Of a stretch of DNA of 48,538 nt, positions 30,367-40,168 are shown piece by piece. Numbering within the stretch: the stretch's first letter is position 1; every line of letters begins with the position of its first letter. A model generated the notes under the pieces. It saw only the letters and a program-made list of their open reading frames with translations, was not told the origin of the DNA and made no database searches. Source of the stretch: Calidithermus roseus (GTDB taxonomy: Bacteria; Deinococcota; Deinococci; Deinococcales; Thermaceae). A program made the translations under genes and the position numbers. The stretch spans positions 1 through 48,538 of the forward strand of contig NZ_QWLA01000019.1 of the NCBI RefSeq assembly GCF_003574095.1. The letters are read 5' to 3'.

Positions 30367-31173
30367 CTATCCGGTGTAGCCGAGTTGCCTCGAGATGGCC
30401 CTGGCCACCTGGACAATGAGCTCACTGAAGCGGCTGAGGGTCGCGTCGTCCACTCGGAAGGCAGGTCCTCCGACGCTGATTCCGCCGATTACCTGCCCAC
30501 TGTGGTCAAAGATGGGGGCACCCACGCCCCGCGCGGCCAGGTCATAATCGCCATCGCTCACCGAGTAACCCCGCTCCCGGATGTGGAGCAGTTCCTGCCG
30601 TAACTTGCCGGGCTCCACCACCGTGCGTTCGGTATAGCGCGGGTAGCTGGGCAGTCGGCCCAGGATGCGCTCCTGCTCGGCCTCGGGGAGGTTGGCCAGA
30701 ATAGCCTTGGGGACCGCCCCGGCGTGCAGTGGCACCGACTGGCCTAGCACCGAAGCCACCCTCACCCGCTGGTTGCTGTCACGCCGATCAACGCACACCG
30801 CCGAGTCACCTGCCAGCACGAAGAGGTTCACCGACTCGTCGGTCTCGGTGGCGAGCCGGTCCATGAAGGGGGCAGCCACCTCGACTAACGAAGCCTGCTG
30901 GCTGCTGGCGGAAGCCGCGTTCAGCACGCCGATCAGTGGGGTCAGGGCGAAGCGCCCGTCAGCTTCCATGCGCAGGAAACCGGCCTCCTCGAGGGTCTTG
31001 AGCGAGCGATAGATCTGGTTCTTCTCCAGGCCCATCCGTGCAGTGACCTCCGAGAGGGAGAAGCGGTGCGGCGGAGCGCTGAACGCCAGGAGAACCTGCA
31101 GCGTGCGGTACGAGGAATTCATGATGTATTGGTTCTGCCGCTGGGCTGGCTTAGGATCGTCTAGCTGTTTCAT
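30367..31173 (-). CDS. IclR-family transcriptional regulator
   Basis: Regulator of 268 residues from the ATG at 31173. The winged helix-turn-helix (about residues 20-75: YRTLQVLLAFSAPPHRFSLS, then GLEKNQIYRSLKTLEEAGFL) is followed by the GAF-like effector domain with the GAVPKAILANLPEAE and ERGYSVSDGDYDLAARGVGA signatures. An ATG 17 codons further in gives the usual family length and is possible, but has no ribosome-binding site; the outer ATG sits in leaderless position behind AT-rich -10-like blocks. It is followed after 18 bases by the binding protein, so it probably controls its own peptide-uptake operon. The effector is likely a breakdown product of the imported substrate. Confidence 0.88.
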   Translation of the reverse strand: MKQLDDPKPAQRQNQYIMNSSYRTLQVLLAFSAPPHRFSLSEVTARMGLEKNQIYRSLKTLEEAGFLRMEADGRFALTPLIGVLNAASASSQQASLVEVAAPFMDRLATETDESVNLFVLAGDSAVCVDRRDSNQRVRVASVLGQSVPLHAGAVPKAILANLPEAEQERILGRLPSYPRYTERTVVEPGKLRQELLHIRERGYSVSDGDYDLAARGVGAPIFDHSGQVIGGISVGGPAFRVDDATLSRFSELIVQVARAISRQLGYTG

Positions 31174-31187
31174 ATAGTGATATAGGT

Positions 31188-31445
31188 TCAAAATATAATA
31201 CGCCGCAGCCTGCGTGTCAAGGCGAACCAGCGCAGCCGGTATGCACGGCCTCGAGCCTCTTCAAGTAGCCGTGCCCGGTGCGCCGGACGACCTGCTCGAG
31301 CGGCTTTCGGTAGGCCACACGGCAACCGCACAAGCTTCCGGTAGAACTTGCCGAGGTGTTCGGCGTGATTCTTGCGGATAGCACGGCTGGTGACGGTCTT
31401 GAGGCTGTTGACGGCAAAGGGCGGAAGCAGAAAGGCCGGTCTCAA
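31188..31445 (-). pseudogene. IS200-type TnpA remnant
   Basis: A minus-strand frame contains FAVNSLKTVTSRAIRKNHAE followed by HLGKFYRK, which matches the C-terminal half of the Y1 transposase TnpA of IS200/IS605 elements (the usual text is NRLKTVTSR then FYWKP). Coding then breaks: VAYRKPLEQVV continues in another frame. The catalytic HUH motif and N-terminal half are absent. It is a decayed fragment between the IclR promoter and the glycosidase operon, with no sign of activity. Confidence 0.6.
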
Positions 31446-31505
31446 CCGGGCGATACTCGACGGGGGCGGGGAGGGTCTGAGGTCTGGCCCCGTCGAATCG
31501 CGAAA

Positions 31506-31539
31506 CCCCGACCATACCGCGATCGCGGTATGGTCGGGG
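31506..31539 (-). terminator. 34-bp perfect palindrome after the GH43 gene
   Basis: Two 17-bp arms, CCCCGACCATACCGCGA and its exact complement, meet without a spacer. On the minus strand the hairpin begins 28 bases after the GH43 stop and is followed by TTT, so it most likely ends the 7.4-kb glycan operon. Because the arms are exact and also adjoin a tnpA remnant, an element end or protein-binding site is possible. Confidence 0.6.
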
Positions 31540-31566
31540 GTAGTTCGTAAACCCCCTTTCGGATAT

Positions 31567-32613
31567 TCACCAGCCAGGGTCGCCCGAGGGCAGGGGGCTG
31601 GGGCCGACGCTGGGAGGGGCCACCCGGGGCAGGCCGTCGGGGCCCCAGGTGATCTTCTGCGCGCGGGGGCTGCGCTGCTCCTTGCAGCCTAGGCCGGGGC
31701 CGGGGTTGGCGTGGTACATGATCCAGTCCTCCTTGCCATCGGGGGACTTGAAGAAGCTGTTGTGGCCGGGCCCGAAGACCTGGCCAGCGTCGTTGCGGGT
31801 GAGGAAGGGCCGGGGCATCTTCTGCCAGGACTTCGGCTGGAGCAGGTCGGCGCCCTGCAAGGCCACCAGCACCCCCACGGCGTAGTCGTCACTCCAGCAG
31901 CCCGATCCCGAATAAGCCAGGTAGATCTTGCCGTTACGCCTGGCCACGGCCGGGCCTTCGTTGACCGCGGCGCCGTGGATCTCCCAGGGTTGGTCGGGGA
32001 CGGAGATCTCGACCCGTGGCCCGGAGATGGTCCAGGGGTTGGACAGGGGGGCGATGTAGAGGTTCTGCGGCTTCTCGTTCGGCATCAGGTCGAAGGGGGT
32101 GCCGCTGTAGACGACGTAGAGCCTGCCGCCGTTCTCGAGCACCGTGGGGTCGATGGCCCAGAAGTCGTTCTGGGGGTCGAAGAGGCGGGCCTTGTACCCG
32201 TAAGGCCCCAGGGGATCGTCGGCAGCCGACTCGAGCACGTGCATGCGCTGGGCGGCACAGCACTCCGAAGGCCCGGCAGTGTAGTAGAGGTACCAGCGGT
32301 ACTGCCCGGCCGGATCCTTGAGCCGGTGGAACTCCGGGGCCCACACGTGGCAGCAGCGATCGGACTCGAAGTCGGCCCACACGACCTGCTCGGGGGCCTG
32401 GCCCAGCGTGGCCAGGCTGCGGGCCTGGCGGATGCGGATGTCGGTGCCGGTGGTGTAGGTGAGGTAGTAGTGCCCGTTGAAAAAGGTGACGAAGGGGTCG
32501 GGACCGCTGGGGAGGATGGGGTTGGCAAAGGTTTTTGCGGGTTGGCTCGAGGCGCTCATAAGCATAAGCATCAGGAACAGCAAAGCGAGCAGGGGGAAAG
32601 GTCTGGCTGACAT
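31567..32613 (-). CDS. Secreted GH43-family glycosidase (arabinanase/xylosidase-like)
   Basis: Exported protein of 348 residues from the ATG at 32613 (GAGGACGAG ribosome-binding site); residues 1-25 form a signal peptide (LLALLFLMLMLMSASSQP). The five-bladed beta-propeller of GH43 is recognisable: NPILPSGPDPFVTFFNGHYY holds the catalytic base Asp of blade one, AIDPTVLENGGRLYVVYSG the modulating Asp, and EGPAVARRNGKIYLAYSGSG the general-acid Glu. Later the GPGHNSFF motif gives the conserved propeller His. It would cut side chains or linkages of arabinose- or xylose-containing plant glycans outside the cell. Three close cysteine pairs may form disulfides. It is the last gene of the operon. Confidence 0.85.
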   Translation of the reverse strand: MSARPFPLLALLFLMLMLMSASSQPAKTFANPILPSGPDPFVTFFNGHYYLTYTTGTDIRIRQARSLATLGQAPEQVVWADFESDRCCHVWAPEFHRLKDPAGQYRWYLYYTAGPSECCAAQRMHVLESAADDPLGPYGYKARLFDPQNDFWAIDPTVLENGGRLYVVYSGTPFDLMPNEKPQNLYIAPLSNPWTISGPRVEISVPDQPWEIHGAAVNEGPAVARRNGKIYLAYSGSGCWSDDYAVGVLVALQGADLLQPKSWQKMPRPFLTRNDAGQVFGPGHNSFFKSPDGKEDWIMYHANPGPGLGCKEQRSPRAQKITWGPDGLPRVAPPSVGPSPLPSGDPGW

Positions 32614-32636
32614 CTCGTCCTCTTGTTCGATGGGAT

Positions 32637-33791
32637 TCAAATCCCCTCCGCCACGGCCCGGCGGAAGCGCTCGGCGGCCGGGGTGGGCTGGCGGTCGGAG
32701 CGGGTGGGAGATAGCCGGTAGAGCCCCACCGGGCACAGCCTGCCCTCGAGGCGGGTCAGCAGCGAGTCCCAGTCGTAGAAGTCGAACAGCGGCCACCAGG
32801 TGTAGCCCCGCACCCAGACCCCGCCGGCGCGGGCCTGGCGGACCTGGTCCAAGGTGTACTCGAGCCAGCCCACCGGGTCGTGGGTGGCGCTGGTCTCGGC
32901 GACGAACAGCGGCCTGCCGTAGCGGGCATGGTAATCGGCCAGGGCGCGGGCCAGCCCCAGCGGCTCTGAGGCCACCCGGATGGCCAGAGTGCCGTCCTCA
33001 GCGCGGTAGAGTTCGTGCTCGGTCTCGGGATAATAGTCCAGGCCGATCACTTCGATCTCCACCGGCTCGGCGCGCAGGCCCGCCTCGGGGTAACCTGCTG
33101 CCTTGAGCCACTCGTAGCTTTCCTGTCCGGGCCGGGTCAGCCCCAACAGCAGGTCGAAGGCGGCGTAGCGCTCGAGGGTGCGCCGGGCGGCCTCGCCGGC
33201 GAGGTCGGGGGTGGCGGGGTGGAAGAAGTCGGCGGCGTCGTTGAGCCAGATCTCGGCCTCGGGGTTGGCGGTGCGGATGGCCCGAATGGCCGCGCGCACT
33301 CCCTCCACGATGGGGAAGAGCATGCGCACGAAGCCTGCGCGCCCCTTGAGGTAGGGCGGCCAGATACCCCAGCCCGCACGGAAGTAGGTGCTGATGTAGG
33401 GCTCGTTGAGCGGGGTGAGCCTGTTCACCCGGCCCGCGTAGCGCCGGGCGAAAGCGGAGGCGTAGGCCTCGAGCGCCCCCACGAAGTCGCGGTCGAGAAA
33501 ACCTTGCTCGAGCCAGGCCGGGGTGCCGAAGTGCACCAGGTCCCAGATCGCTTCCAGGCCCAGCCGCTCGAGCTCGGCGATCACCTCGTCGGCCCAGCCC
33601 CACTCGTAGACGCCGGGCGCAGGGTTGAGCTCAGCCCAGGGCAGCCCGTAGCGAATGTGGCTCACACCCAGGCCCCTGGCCAGCGCCAGATCTTCACGCC
33701 AGCGAGCGCGGTGGCCGGTCCAGGCCAGCTCGTCCACTCCCATCTCCAGGATGTGCGCGTTCTCTATGCCTATGGCCCAGAAGAAGCTCAT
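32637..33791 (-). CDS. GH1-like retaining beta-glycosidase
   Basis: Cytoplasmic enzyme of 384 residues of the clan GH-A TIM-barrel group, most like family GH1. It opens MSFFWAIGIENAHI with a substrate-contact region and has RYGLPWAELNPAPGVYEWGW (about 47-66). The catalytic acid/base is E130 in TPLNEP and the nucleophile is E299 in LFVAETSATHD. It is shorter than a classical beta-glucosidase (about 450) and the nucleophile motif is VAET rather than the TENG of most GH1 enzymes, so it may be a divergent subgroup. With no signal peptide it should act on imported oligosaccharides. It lies between the permeases and GH43. Confidence 0.82.
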   Translation of the reverse strand: MSFFWAIGIENAHILEMGVDELAWTGHRARWREDLALARGLGVSHIRYGLPWAELNPAPGVYEWGWADEVIAELERLGLEAIWDLVHFGTPAWLEQGFLDRDFVGALEAYASAFARRYAGRVNRLTPLNEPYISTYFRAGWGIWPPYLKGRAGFVRMLFPIVEGVRAAIRAIRTANPEAEIWLNDAADFFHPATPDLAGEAARRTLERYAAFDLLLGLTRPGQESYEWLKAAGYPEAGLRAEPVEIEVIGLDYYPETEHELYRAEDGTLAIRVASEPLGLARALADYHARYGRPLFVAETSATHDPVGWLEYTLDQVRQARAGGVWVRGYTWWPLFDFYDWDSLLTRLEGRLCPVGLYRLSPTRSDRQPTPAAERFRRAVAEGI

Positions 33792-33800
33792 GCCGCAAGC

Positions 33801-34669
33801 TCAGTCCTTCATGCCGGTGAGGGCGATGCCCTGCACCAGATAGCGCTGGGCGAAGAGGTAGGCCACCAGCACCGGCAAAGCCGCGATGGCCGTGCCGGCC
33901 ATCAGTTTGCCGTAGTCGGTGACGTAGCGGCTGGAGAAGAGGGTGATGCCTACCGGTAGGGTCTGCATGTCACCGTGGACGACGAACAGGGGCCAGACGT
34001 AGTTGTTCCAGCTGGCCATGAAGCTGAACACCCCCAGCGTGACCAGAGCCGGCACCGACAGCGGTAGGATCACGTGGCGCAGGACCTGGAGGCTGTTGGC
34101 CCCGTCCATGCGGGCGGCCTCCTCGAGTTCCCTGGGGATGCCCAGGAAGAACTGCCGCAGCATGAACACGCCGAAAGCCTGGGCCACTCCCGGCCAGATC
34201 AGGGCGTGGTAGGTGTCGATCCAGTTCAGCTGGATCATCATGATGTAAAGCGGGATCAAGGTCACGATCCCCGGCACCATCATGCTGGAGAGGACGAACC
34301 AAAACCACGCCTCGCGCCCCCAAAAGCGCATGCGGGCCAGCGGGTAGGCCGCTAGCACGCACAGCGTGACGCTGACGAAGGTGTAGCCGAAGGCCATCAC
34401 CACCGAGTTCCAGGTCCAGCGCAGGATGTTGCCATCGGGTGAGGCCAGGATTTCCCGGTAGTTCTCGAGGGTGGGGCGGGCCGGGATCCACTGCACCGGC
34501 TGGGCGATGGTGTCGGACTCCGGTTTGAGCGAGGTGGAGATCATCCAGTAGATGGGGGTCAGGAAGATCATCGCCAGCACGCACAGGAGCAAAAAGCGCG
34601 GGATGTCCCTGGGGAGCCTGCGCCTGGGCTCGCGGGCGAGGGCAGGAAGCTTCTCAACCGTCCGGGCCA

Positions 34670-34670
<1 letters not shown>
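33801..34670 (-). CDS. ABC sugar transporter permease (UgpE/MalG type), glycan operon 1
   Basis: Permease of 289 residues with six predicted helices (first at about 25-45: FLLLCVLAMIFLTPIYWMIS). The EAA loop is ELEEAARMDGANSLQVLRHV and the C-terminus is LVQGIALTGMKD. Its ATG overlaps the stop of the first permease by one base, so the two are co-translated as a heterodimer. No ATPase gene is encoded in the operon, a normal state for importers that share an MsiK-type subunit. The GH1 gene starts 9 bases after its stop. Confidence 0.9.
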
Positions 34671-35620
<950 letters not shown>

Positions 35621-35705
35621 CTCTTACCTCCTGATCCAGGGTTGGCGCTTCATGCTTTATGCTCTGGTCTATAGGTCTCGCGGAAGCTCGTCGATCGGAA
35701 AGGGG

Positions 35706-35729
35706 GGGGTCGGGAAATGTCCCGGCCCC
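35706..35729 (-). terminator. Intercistronic stem-loop after the binding-protein gene
   Basis: GGGGCCGGGA-CATT-TCCCGACCCC on the minus strand: a 10-bp stem with one mismatch, 8 bases past the stop of the binding-protein gene and before the permease. It probably acts as a partial terminator or mRNA stabiliser that keeps binding-protein output above permease output. Confidence 0.5.
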
Positions 35730-35737
35730 TCTGCCCT

Positions 35738-37063
35738 TCAGCGGATGCTCTGGCGGGCCTGCTCGATCTGCTTGTTGGCCTCGTTTACCCCGTCGTCGAG
35801 GGCTTTCTTGACGTCCTTCTTGCCCAGCAGCGCCGCTTCGAAGGCGGCGTCCCAGGCCCCGCGCACCTGGGCCACCCAGGGGTAGCCCGAGGTCGGGTAG
35901 ACGTTGGGCAGGGCCTCGAACAGCTCCTGCATGGGGTTGTTGTCGTAGCTTTTGTCCTGGGCCACGACCGGCTGGGTGGGCAGGCCGCCGGCCGAGGTCC
36001 ACTTGAGGTTCTGGGCGGGTTGGGTCATCCAGGAGATGAACTCCAGCGCAGCCTTGCGCTTGTTGGGATCGTAGCCTGCACGCTGGCGGGGCAGGGTGAG
36101 GTGGCTCGAGCCGCCCCAGGCCGCGTCCATCTTGGTGCCCAGGCGGGGGAAGGGGGCGATGCCGAACTTCAGGCCCTGCTGGCCCTGATACTGGCTGAGC
36201 ATCCACACGCCGTTGAAGTTAAAGCAGGCTTTGCCCTGGCGGAAGGCGGTGATTTCGCTCTGCTCGGTAGCGTTGGCCGGTGAGACGTGGTACTTGCCCA
36301 CCAGATCGACCAGGAACTGCACGGCCTCCACGGCCTCCGGAGCGTTGAATGTGGCGTTGAGCTTTTCGTCGACGAGGTTGGTCCCGTTCTGGCGAGCCAC
36401 CGAATAAGCGATGGTGCCGCCCATCCAGGGGGTGGGGATGCCTACGCCCCAGGTCTCGAGGTTCTTGGGGTCAAAGCCGCTCTGCCCCGGCTTGCGGCCT
36501 GCCCTGTCGGTGGTGCAGGCCTGAGCCGCCTTGAGGAACTCGTCGCGGGTTTTGGGTGGCTTGGCGACCCCGGCCTTGGCCAGCAGATCCTTGTTGTAGT
36601 ACATCGCCAGCGCCACCGAGTGGATGGGCACGCCGTAGGACTTGCCCTGGTAGTCAGCGGTTTCCCACAGCGCTTTGTAGAAGCGGTTCTTGTCGATGTT
36701 AGCGGCCCGCAGCTCGGCGGGGGCCAGCTCGCTGAGGGCTCCTCGAGCGATGAAGCCGGTGATCTGATCCTCGTTGATGACCACCACGTCGGGAGAGCGT
36801 CCCGAAGCCACCAGCGCGGCGAGTTGCTGCCAGATGGTGCCCCAGGGCTGGGCGGTGGCCTTGACGACGATGTTGGGGTGGGTCTCGTTGAAGCGCCGCA
36901 CCAGCTCCTCCATCACCGGGCGGTCGGGTCCGGTGAAGCCGTGGAGGTAGGTGATCTCCACCTTGGGTCCGGTGTAGCTCGATTGCGTCTGCGCGAGGAT
37001 GAACCCGCCCGTGCCCAGGGCGCCCAGCAGGAGCGCCAAACCGATCTTGCCTTTCCTGTTCAT
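35738..37063 (-). CDS. ABC transporter sugar-binding protein, glycan operon 1
   Basis: Family 1 solute-binding protein of 441 residues with a signal peptide ([20 protein letters not shown], cleaved near AQTQ). The mature start [20 protein letters not shown], the internal [20 protein letters not shown] and the [19 protein letters not shown] segment are typical of the family. The ligand is unknown. The GH2, GH1 and GH43 genes in the operon suggest a beta-linked plant oligosaccharide such as a galactoside, glucuronide or arabino-oligosaccharide. It starts 9 bases after the GH2 stop (37073), with GGAGGCAAG as ribosome-binding site. Confidence 0.9.
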   Translation of the reverse strand: MNRKGKIGLALLLGALGTGGFILAQTQSSYTGPKVEITYLHGFTGPDRPVMEELVRRFNETHPNIVVKATAQPWGTIWQQLAALVASGRSPDVVVINEDQITGFIARGALSELAPAELRAANIDKNRFYKALWETADYQGKSYGVPIHSVALAMYYNKDLLAKAGVAKPPKTRDEFLKAAQACTTDRAGRKPGQSGFDPKNLETWGVGIPTPWMGGTIAYSVARQNGTNLVDEKLNATFNAPEAVEAVQFLVDLVGKYHVSPANATEQSEITAFRQGKACFNFNGVWMLSQYQGQQGLKFGIAPFPRLGTKMDAAWGGSSHLTLPRQRAGYDPNKRKAALEFISWMTQPAQNLKWTSAGGLPTQPVVAQDKSYDNNPMQELFEALPNVYPTSGYPWVAQVRGAWDAAFEAALLGKKDVKKALDDGVNEANKQIEQARQSIR

Positions 37064-37072
37064 CTTGCCTCC

Positions 37073-38896
37073 TTACACCGAAACGGCGGCCTTGCGTTGT
37101 TTGTCCAGCCAGCGCCGGGAGTAGCCCAGCGGGTTGGCTTCGTCGTAGGGCTGCGCGGGCCCACGGGTAGCGCGGCACAGCCGATCAAGGTCGGCTTTGG
37201 GGGTGCGGTCGGCGTAGAGCAGACCGTTCTTCTCCTGGAAGGTGTCGGCGAGCTGGGTATAACAGAAGCCGGCCAGACCCTCGCTGCGGTGCACGGCCTC
37301 CAGCAGGGCCGTGTAGTGCTCCAAGAAGCCCTCCGCGCTCTGGGCGCGGCTGTAGCCCCAGCCGTCGCCCTGCGAGAAGGCAATGCCGCCGAACTCGCTG
37401 AGCAGGGCGGGCTTCTCCCGCCAGCCGAAGTCCTCCAGCACCAGACGGCGCCCGCCGGGACGGAAGGCCTCGACGGCCTTCTCCAGGGCCTCGAGGTCGG
37501 CGTAGCGCCGCAGGATCACCTCGGGGTCGGGGGTGTAGTCGTGGATGGCCAAGACGTCGCTCACCGGCTGCTCCCACCCGTCGTTGGCGCTTACCGGCCG
37601 GGTGGGGTCCTTGGCGCGGGTGAGGTGGTAGAGGCCCTTCACGAAGTCGCGCTGGGCGGCCTGGGTGGGCAGGTCGGGCACGCCCCACGACTCGTTGAAG
37701 GGCACCCAGCCCACCACGCAGGGGTGAGAGTAGTCGCGCTCCATGGCCTCGAGCCACTCTCGAGTGAGGCGATCGATGGTCACCGGAGAGAAGGTATAGG
37801 CGCTGGGCATCTCGTCCCACACCAGCAACCCGATGCGGTCGCACCAGTACAGCCAGCGGGGGTTTTCGAGCTTCTGGTGCTTGCGCGCGCCGTTGAAGCC
37901 CAGCCGGCGGGCGAGCTCGACGTCGCGGCGCAGTTCCTCGTCGCTGGCGGTCATGAGCCCCTCGGGCCAGTAGCCCTGGTCGAGCACCATGCGCAGGTAA
38001 TAGGGGCGCTCGTTGAGCAAAAAGCGCCGGCCCTCCAGCCGTACCGAGCGCAGCGCGGTGTAACTGCACACCCGGTCGAGCACGGCTTCGCCTTGCAAGA
38101 GCTCGAGCTCGGCGTCGATGAGCTGGGGGTGCTCGGGGCTCCACAACAACTCGTCGCGCAGGTCATCGATGCCGGGATCGGGAAGGGCGAGGATGCGTAC
38201 GAGGTGGGGACCACCCACGGCATAGCGGTCCTCAGCCAGCACCTCCTCACCCACGCGCAGCCGCACCCGCAGGCTCAGATCCGGCAGAAGGGGCCCGGCG
38301 AACTCGGTCTCGAGTCGCAGGCTCCACTCGGGCACGCTGGGAGTCCAGCGCAGCTTCGCGATACGGGTGCGGGGAACAGCCTCGAGCCACACCGGCTGCC
38401 AGATACCGGTGGTGCGGGGGTACCAGATGGAGTGGGGCGCGGGCTGCCAGTCCTGCTTGCCGCGTGGCTTGGCCAGGTCGTGGGGATCGTCCTCGGCGCG
38501 CACGACGACCTCGAGCACGTCGCCCTTCAGCGCGTCGGTCACGTCGGCGTAGAAGGGGGTGTGGCCGCCGGCGTGCTCGGCAACGCGCTCGCCGTTGGCC
38601 CACACCGTGGCGCGGTAGTCCACCGCGCCGAAGTGCAGCAGCAGGCGCCCGGCCTCGAGCTCCTGCGGGGTGAGCCGCACGGCGGTGCGGTACCACACGG
38701 CACGGTGGTAGCCCTGATCGCCGAGCCCGCTGCGCGGGCTCTCGGGGGCATAGGGCACCAGGATTTCGCGGTCGAACTCGACCTCTTCGGGGTGGGTGAA
38801 GCGGGCCTCGTCGTCGAAGGCGAAGCGCCAGAGCCCGCCGAGGTCGCGCCAGTGGGGGCGCTCGAGCTGGGGGGTGGGGTGCTGGGAATCGGGCAT
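37073..38896 (-). CDS. GH2-family beta-glycosidase (beta-galactosidase/glucuronidase-like)
   Basis: Enzyme of 607 residues from the ATG at 38896 (GTGGAG ribosome-binding site); the frame is open for 150 more codons upstream, but that stretch covers the promoter and the divergent regulator. The sugar-binding domain spans about 10-175 ([20 protein letters not shown] and VWYRTAVRL). An immunoglobulin-like domain spans about 180-285. The TIM barrel follows with acid/base E402 in VPFNESWG and nucleophile E501 in LLSEFGG. There is no signal peptide, so it acts in the cytoplasm. It is the first gene of the operon, behind a near-consensus promoter with phased CGAAAT repeats. Confidence 0.9.
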   Translation of the reverse strand: MPDSQHPTPQLERPHWRDLGGLWRFAFDDEARFTHPEEVEFDREILVPYAPESPRSGLGDQGYHRAVWYRTAVRLTPQELEAGRLLLHFGAVDYRATVWANGERVAEHAGGHTPFYADVTDALKGDVLEVVVRAEDDPHDLAKPRGKQDWQPAPHSIWYPRTTGIWQPVWLEAVPRTRIAKLRWTPSVPEWSLRLETEFAGPLLPDLSLRVRLRVGEEVLAEDRYAVGGPHLVRILALPDPGIDDLRDELLWSPEHPQLIDAELELLQGEAVLDRVCSYTALRSVRLEGRRFLLNERPYYLRMVLDQGYWPEGLMTASDEELRRDVELARRLGFNGARKHQKLENPRWLYWCDRIGLLVWDEMPSAYTFSPVTIDRLTREWLEAMERDYSHPCVVGWVPFNESWGVPDLPTQAAQRDFVKGLYHLTRAKDPTRPVSANDGWEQPVSDVLAIHDYTPDPEVILRRYADLEALEKAVEAFRPGGRRLVLEDFGWREKPALLSEFGGIAFSQGDGWGYSRAQSAEGFLEHYTALLEAVHRSEGLAGFCYTQLADTFQEKNGLLYADRTPKADLDRLCRATRGPAQPYDEANPLGYSRRWLDKQRKAAVSV

Positions 38897-38941
38897 GGGG
38901 AACTCCACAGGAAACCCTGGTCGGAGGTGCTTTATATGTAC

Positions 38942-38987
38942 CGAAATATTACAGCCAAGTGCGAAATGTGTCAAGATTTGACGAAAT
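38942..38987. promoter_or_regulatory. Three CGAAAT repeats phased at 20 bp
   Basis: CGAAAT begins at exactly 38942, 38962 and 38982. The copies lie after the -10, in the spacer and upstream of the -35 of the promoter for the GH2 operon, all on one helix face (two turns apart). This is a strong candidate operator array, most simply for the divergent ArsR-type regulator. Confidence 0.6.
38946..38974 (-). promoter_or_regulatory. Sigma70-type promoter of glycan operon 1
   Basis: On the minus strand TTGACA (38969-38974), a 17-bp spacer and TAATAT (38946-38951): near consensus, directed at the GH2 gene 50 bases away. Confidence 0.75.
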
Positions 38988-39050
38988 AAATGCGAGAATC
39001 GTTCGGGGCGAGCCCATGCGGACTTCTCCACGGCTGTTGGGGTTTGCCAA

Positions 39051-39080
39051 TGTTTCGGATTTTCGTGTAACATCGAAACA
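39051..39080. promoter_or_regulatory. Inverted repeat upstream of the ArsR-type gene
   Basis: TGTTTCG (39051-39057) and CGAAACA (39074-39080) form a perfect inverted repeat, with an extra TTTCG at 39061. The CGAAA half-site is the same as in the phased repeats on the other side of the intergenic region, so one regulator may bind both. Confidence 0.55.
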
Positions 39081-39098
39081 AATGAGGGAGGGGTCAGC

Positions 39099-40061
39099 AT
39101 GCCGACATCCGGAAATCGCCGCCTGACCGTCGAGGGCGAAGCCGCCGTGCCCGTTCTGCGGGCTCTGGACTCCGAGACCCGCATGCTCATCTTCAGCCTG
39201 CTCTCGCACGAGGGCATGAACGTCTCGGAGCTGGCCGAGGCCATGGGCATGGCCCACTCCACGGTGAGCACCAACCTCAAGATGCTCGAGGAAGCCGGGC
39301 TGCTGGTGGTGCAGTACGTGCCGGGTACACGAGGCTCGCAGAAGCTCGTGGCCAAGCGCTACGACGAGATCCTCATCAAGCTGCCCGGCGTGGCGGTGGA
39401 GGCCGACCAGGACGTGGTCGAAATCTCCATGCCCATCGGTAACTACCACCGCATCGACGTCAAGCCCACCTGCGGGCTGGCCAGCGACAGCAAGTTCATC
39501 GGGATGCTCGACGACGTGCGCAGCTTCTACGAACCCGATCACGTCTTCGCCCAGCTCCTGTGGTTCGGCCAGGGCTACGTCGAGTACGCCTTCCCCAACA
39601 ACGTGCCGCACGGCGCCGTCACCACCGAGCTCGAGCTCTCCGCCGAGATCTGCTCCGAAGCCCCGCAGTACGACAACAACTGGCCTTCCGACATCACGTT
39701 ATGGATCAACGGGGTGGAGGTAGGCACCTGGACCAGTCCCGGCGATTTCGGTGGCAGGCGCGGCAACCTCAACCCAGCCTGGTGGCCCGAGGATCAGACC
39801 CAGTACGGCATGCTCAAGCGCTGGAAGATCAATGGCGAAGGCTCCTTCATCGACGGCGAGGTCCTGTCGCCGGTCAAGCTGGCCGACCTGAGACTGGAGA
39901 GTGCCAACCACATCGAAGTGCGCCTGGGGGTCAAACCCGACGCCCGCAACGTGGGGGGTATGAACCTCTTCGGACGGCGCTTCGGCAACTACCCGCAAGA
40001 CCTGCTGATGCGGCTGCGCTACACCTTCCCCGAGGGGCACAAAGCCCTCAGGGTCAAGTGA
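39099..40061 (+). CDS. ArsR/HTH_20-type transcriptional regulator with large C-terminal domain
   Basis: Regulator of 320 residues. The N-terminal winged helix (about 18-85) reads [20 protein letters not shown], then [20 protein letters not shown] and [11 protein letters not shown], as in ArsR/SmtB proteins, but without cysteine metal sites. Residues about 105-320 form a large beta-rich domain ([52 protein letters not shown]) that resembles a jelly-roll sugar-sensing module; I recall similar long ArsR-like regulators beside sugar ABC operons of Paenibacillus and Thermotogae. It is divergent from the GH2 operon with shared operator repeats, so it probably senses the imported glycan. GGAGGGG precedes the ATG. 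Confidence 0.78.
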   Translation: MPTSGNRRLTVEGEAAVPVLRALDSETRMLIFSLLSHEGMNVSELAEAMGMAHSTVSTNLKMLEEAGLLVVQYVPGTRGSQKLVAKRYDEILIKLPGVAVEADQDVVEISMPIGNYHRIDVKPTCGLASDSKFIGMLDDVRSFYEPDHVFAQLLWFGQGYVEYAFPNNVPHGAVTTELELSAEICSEAPQYDNNWPSDITLWINGVEVGTWTSPGDFGGRRGNLNPAWWPEDQTQYGMLKRWKINGEGSFIDGEVLSPVKLADLRLESANHIEVRLGVKPDARNVGGMNLFGRRFGNYPQDLLMRLRYTFPEGHKALRVK

Positions 40062-40168
40062 AGGCCCCGTCGCGCAACCAGCAGTGGGGGGACTGCGAGA
40101 AATTGGGGCTCGCCGAGAAGGGACCTGAAGGGTGCTGGGCGCCCAGGTCGCCGTGTATGGTTACGCCG

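Noticed and set aside
36287-38989. 900-codon plus-strand frame opposite the binding-protein and GH2 genes
   Set aside because: It runs across two well-supported genes and their promoter; codon use is that of an antisense frame in GC-rich DNA.
38897-39355. N-terminal extension of the GH2 frame by about 150 codons
   Set aside because: It would cover the promoter, the operator repeats and the divergent regulator, and it does not look like protein.
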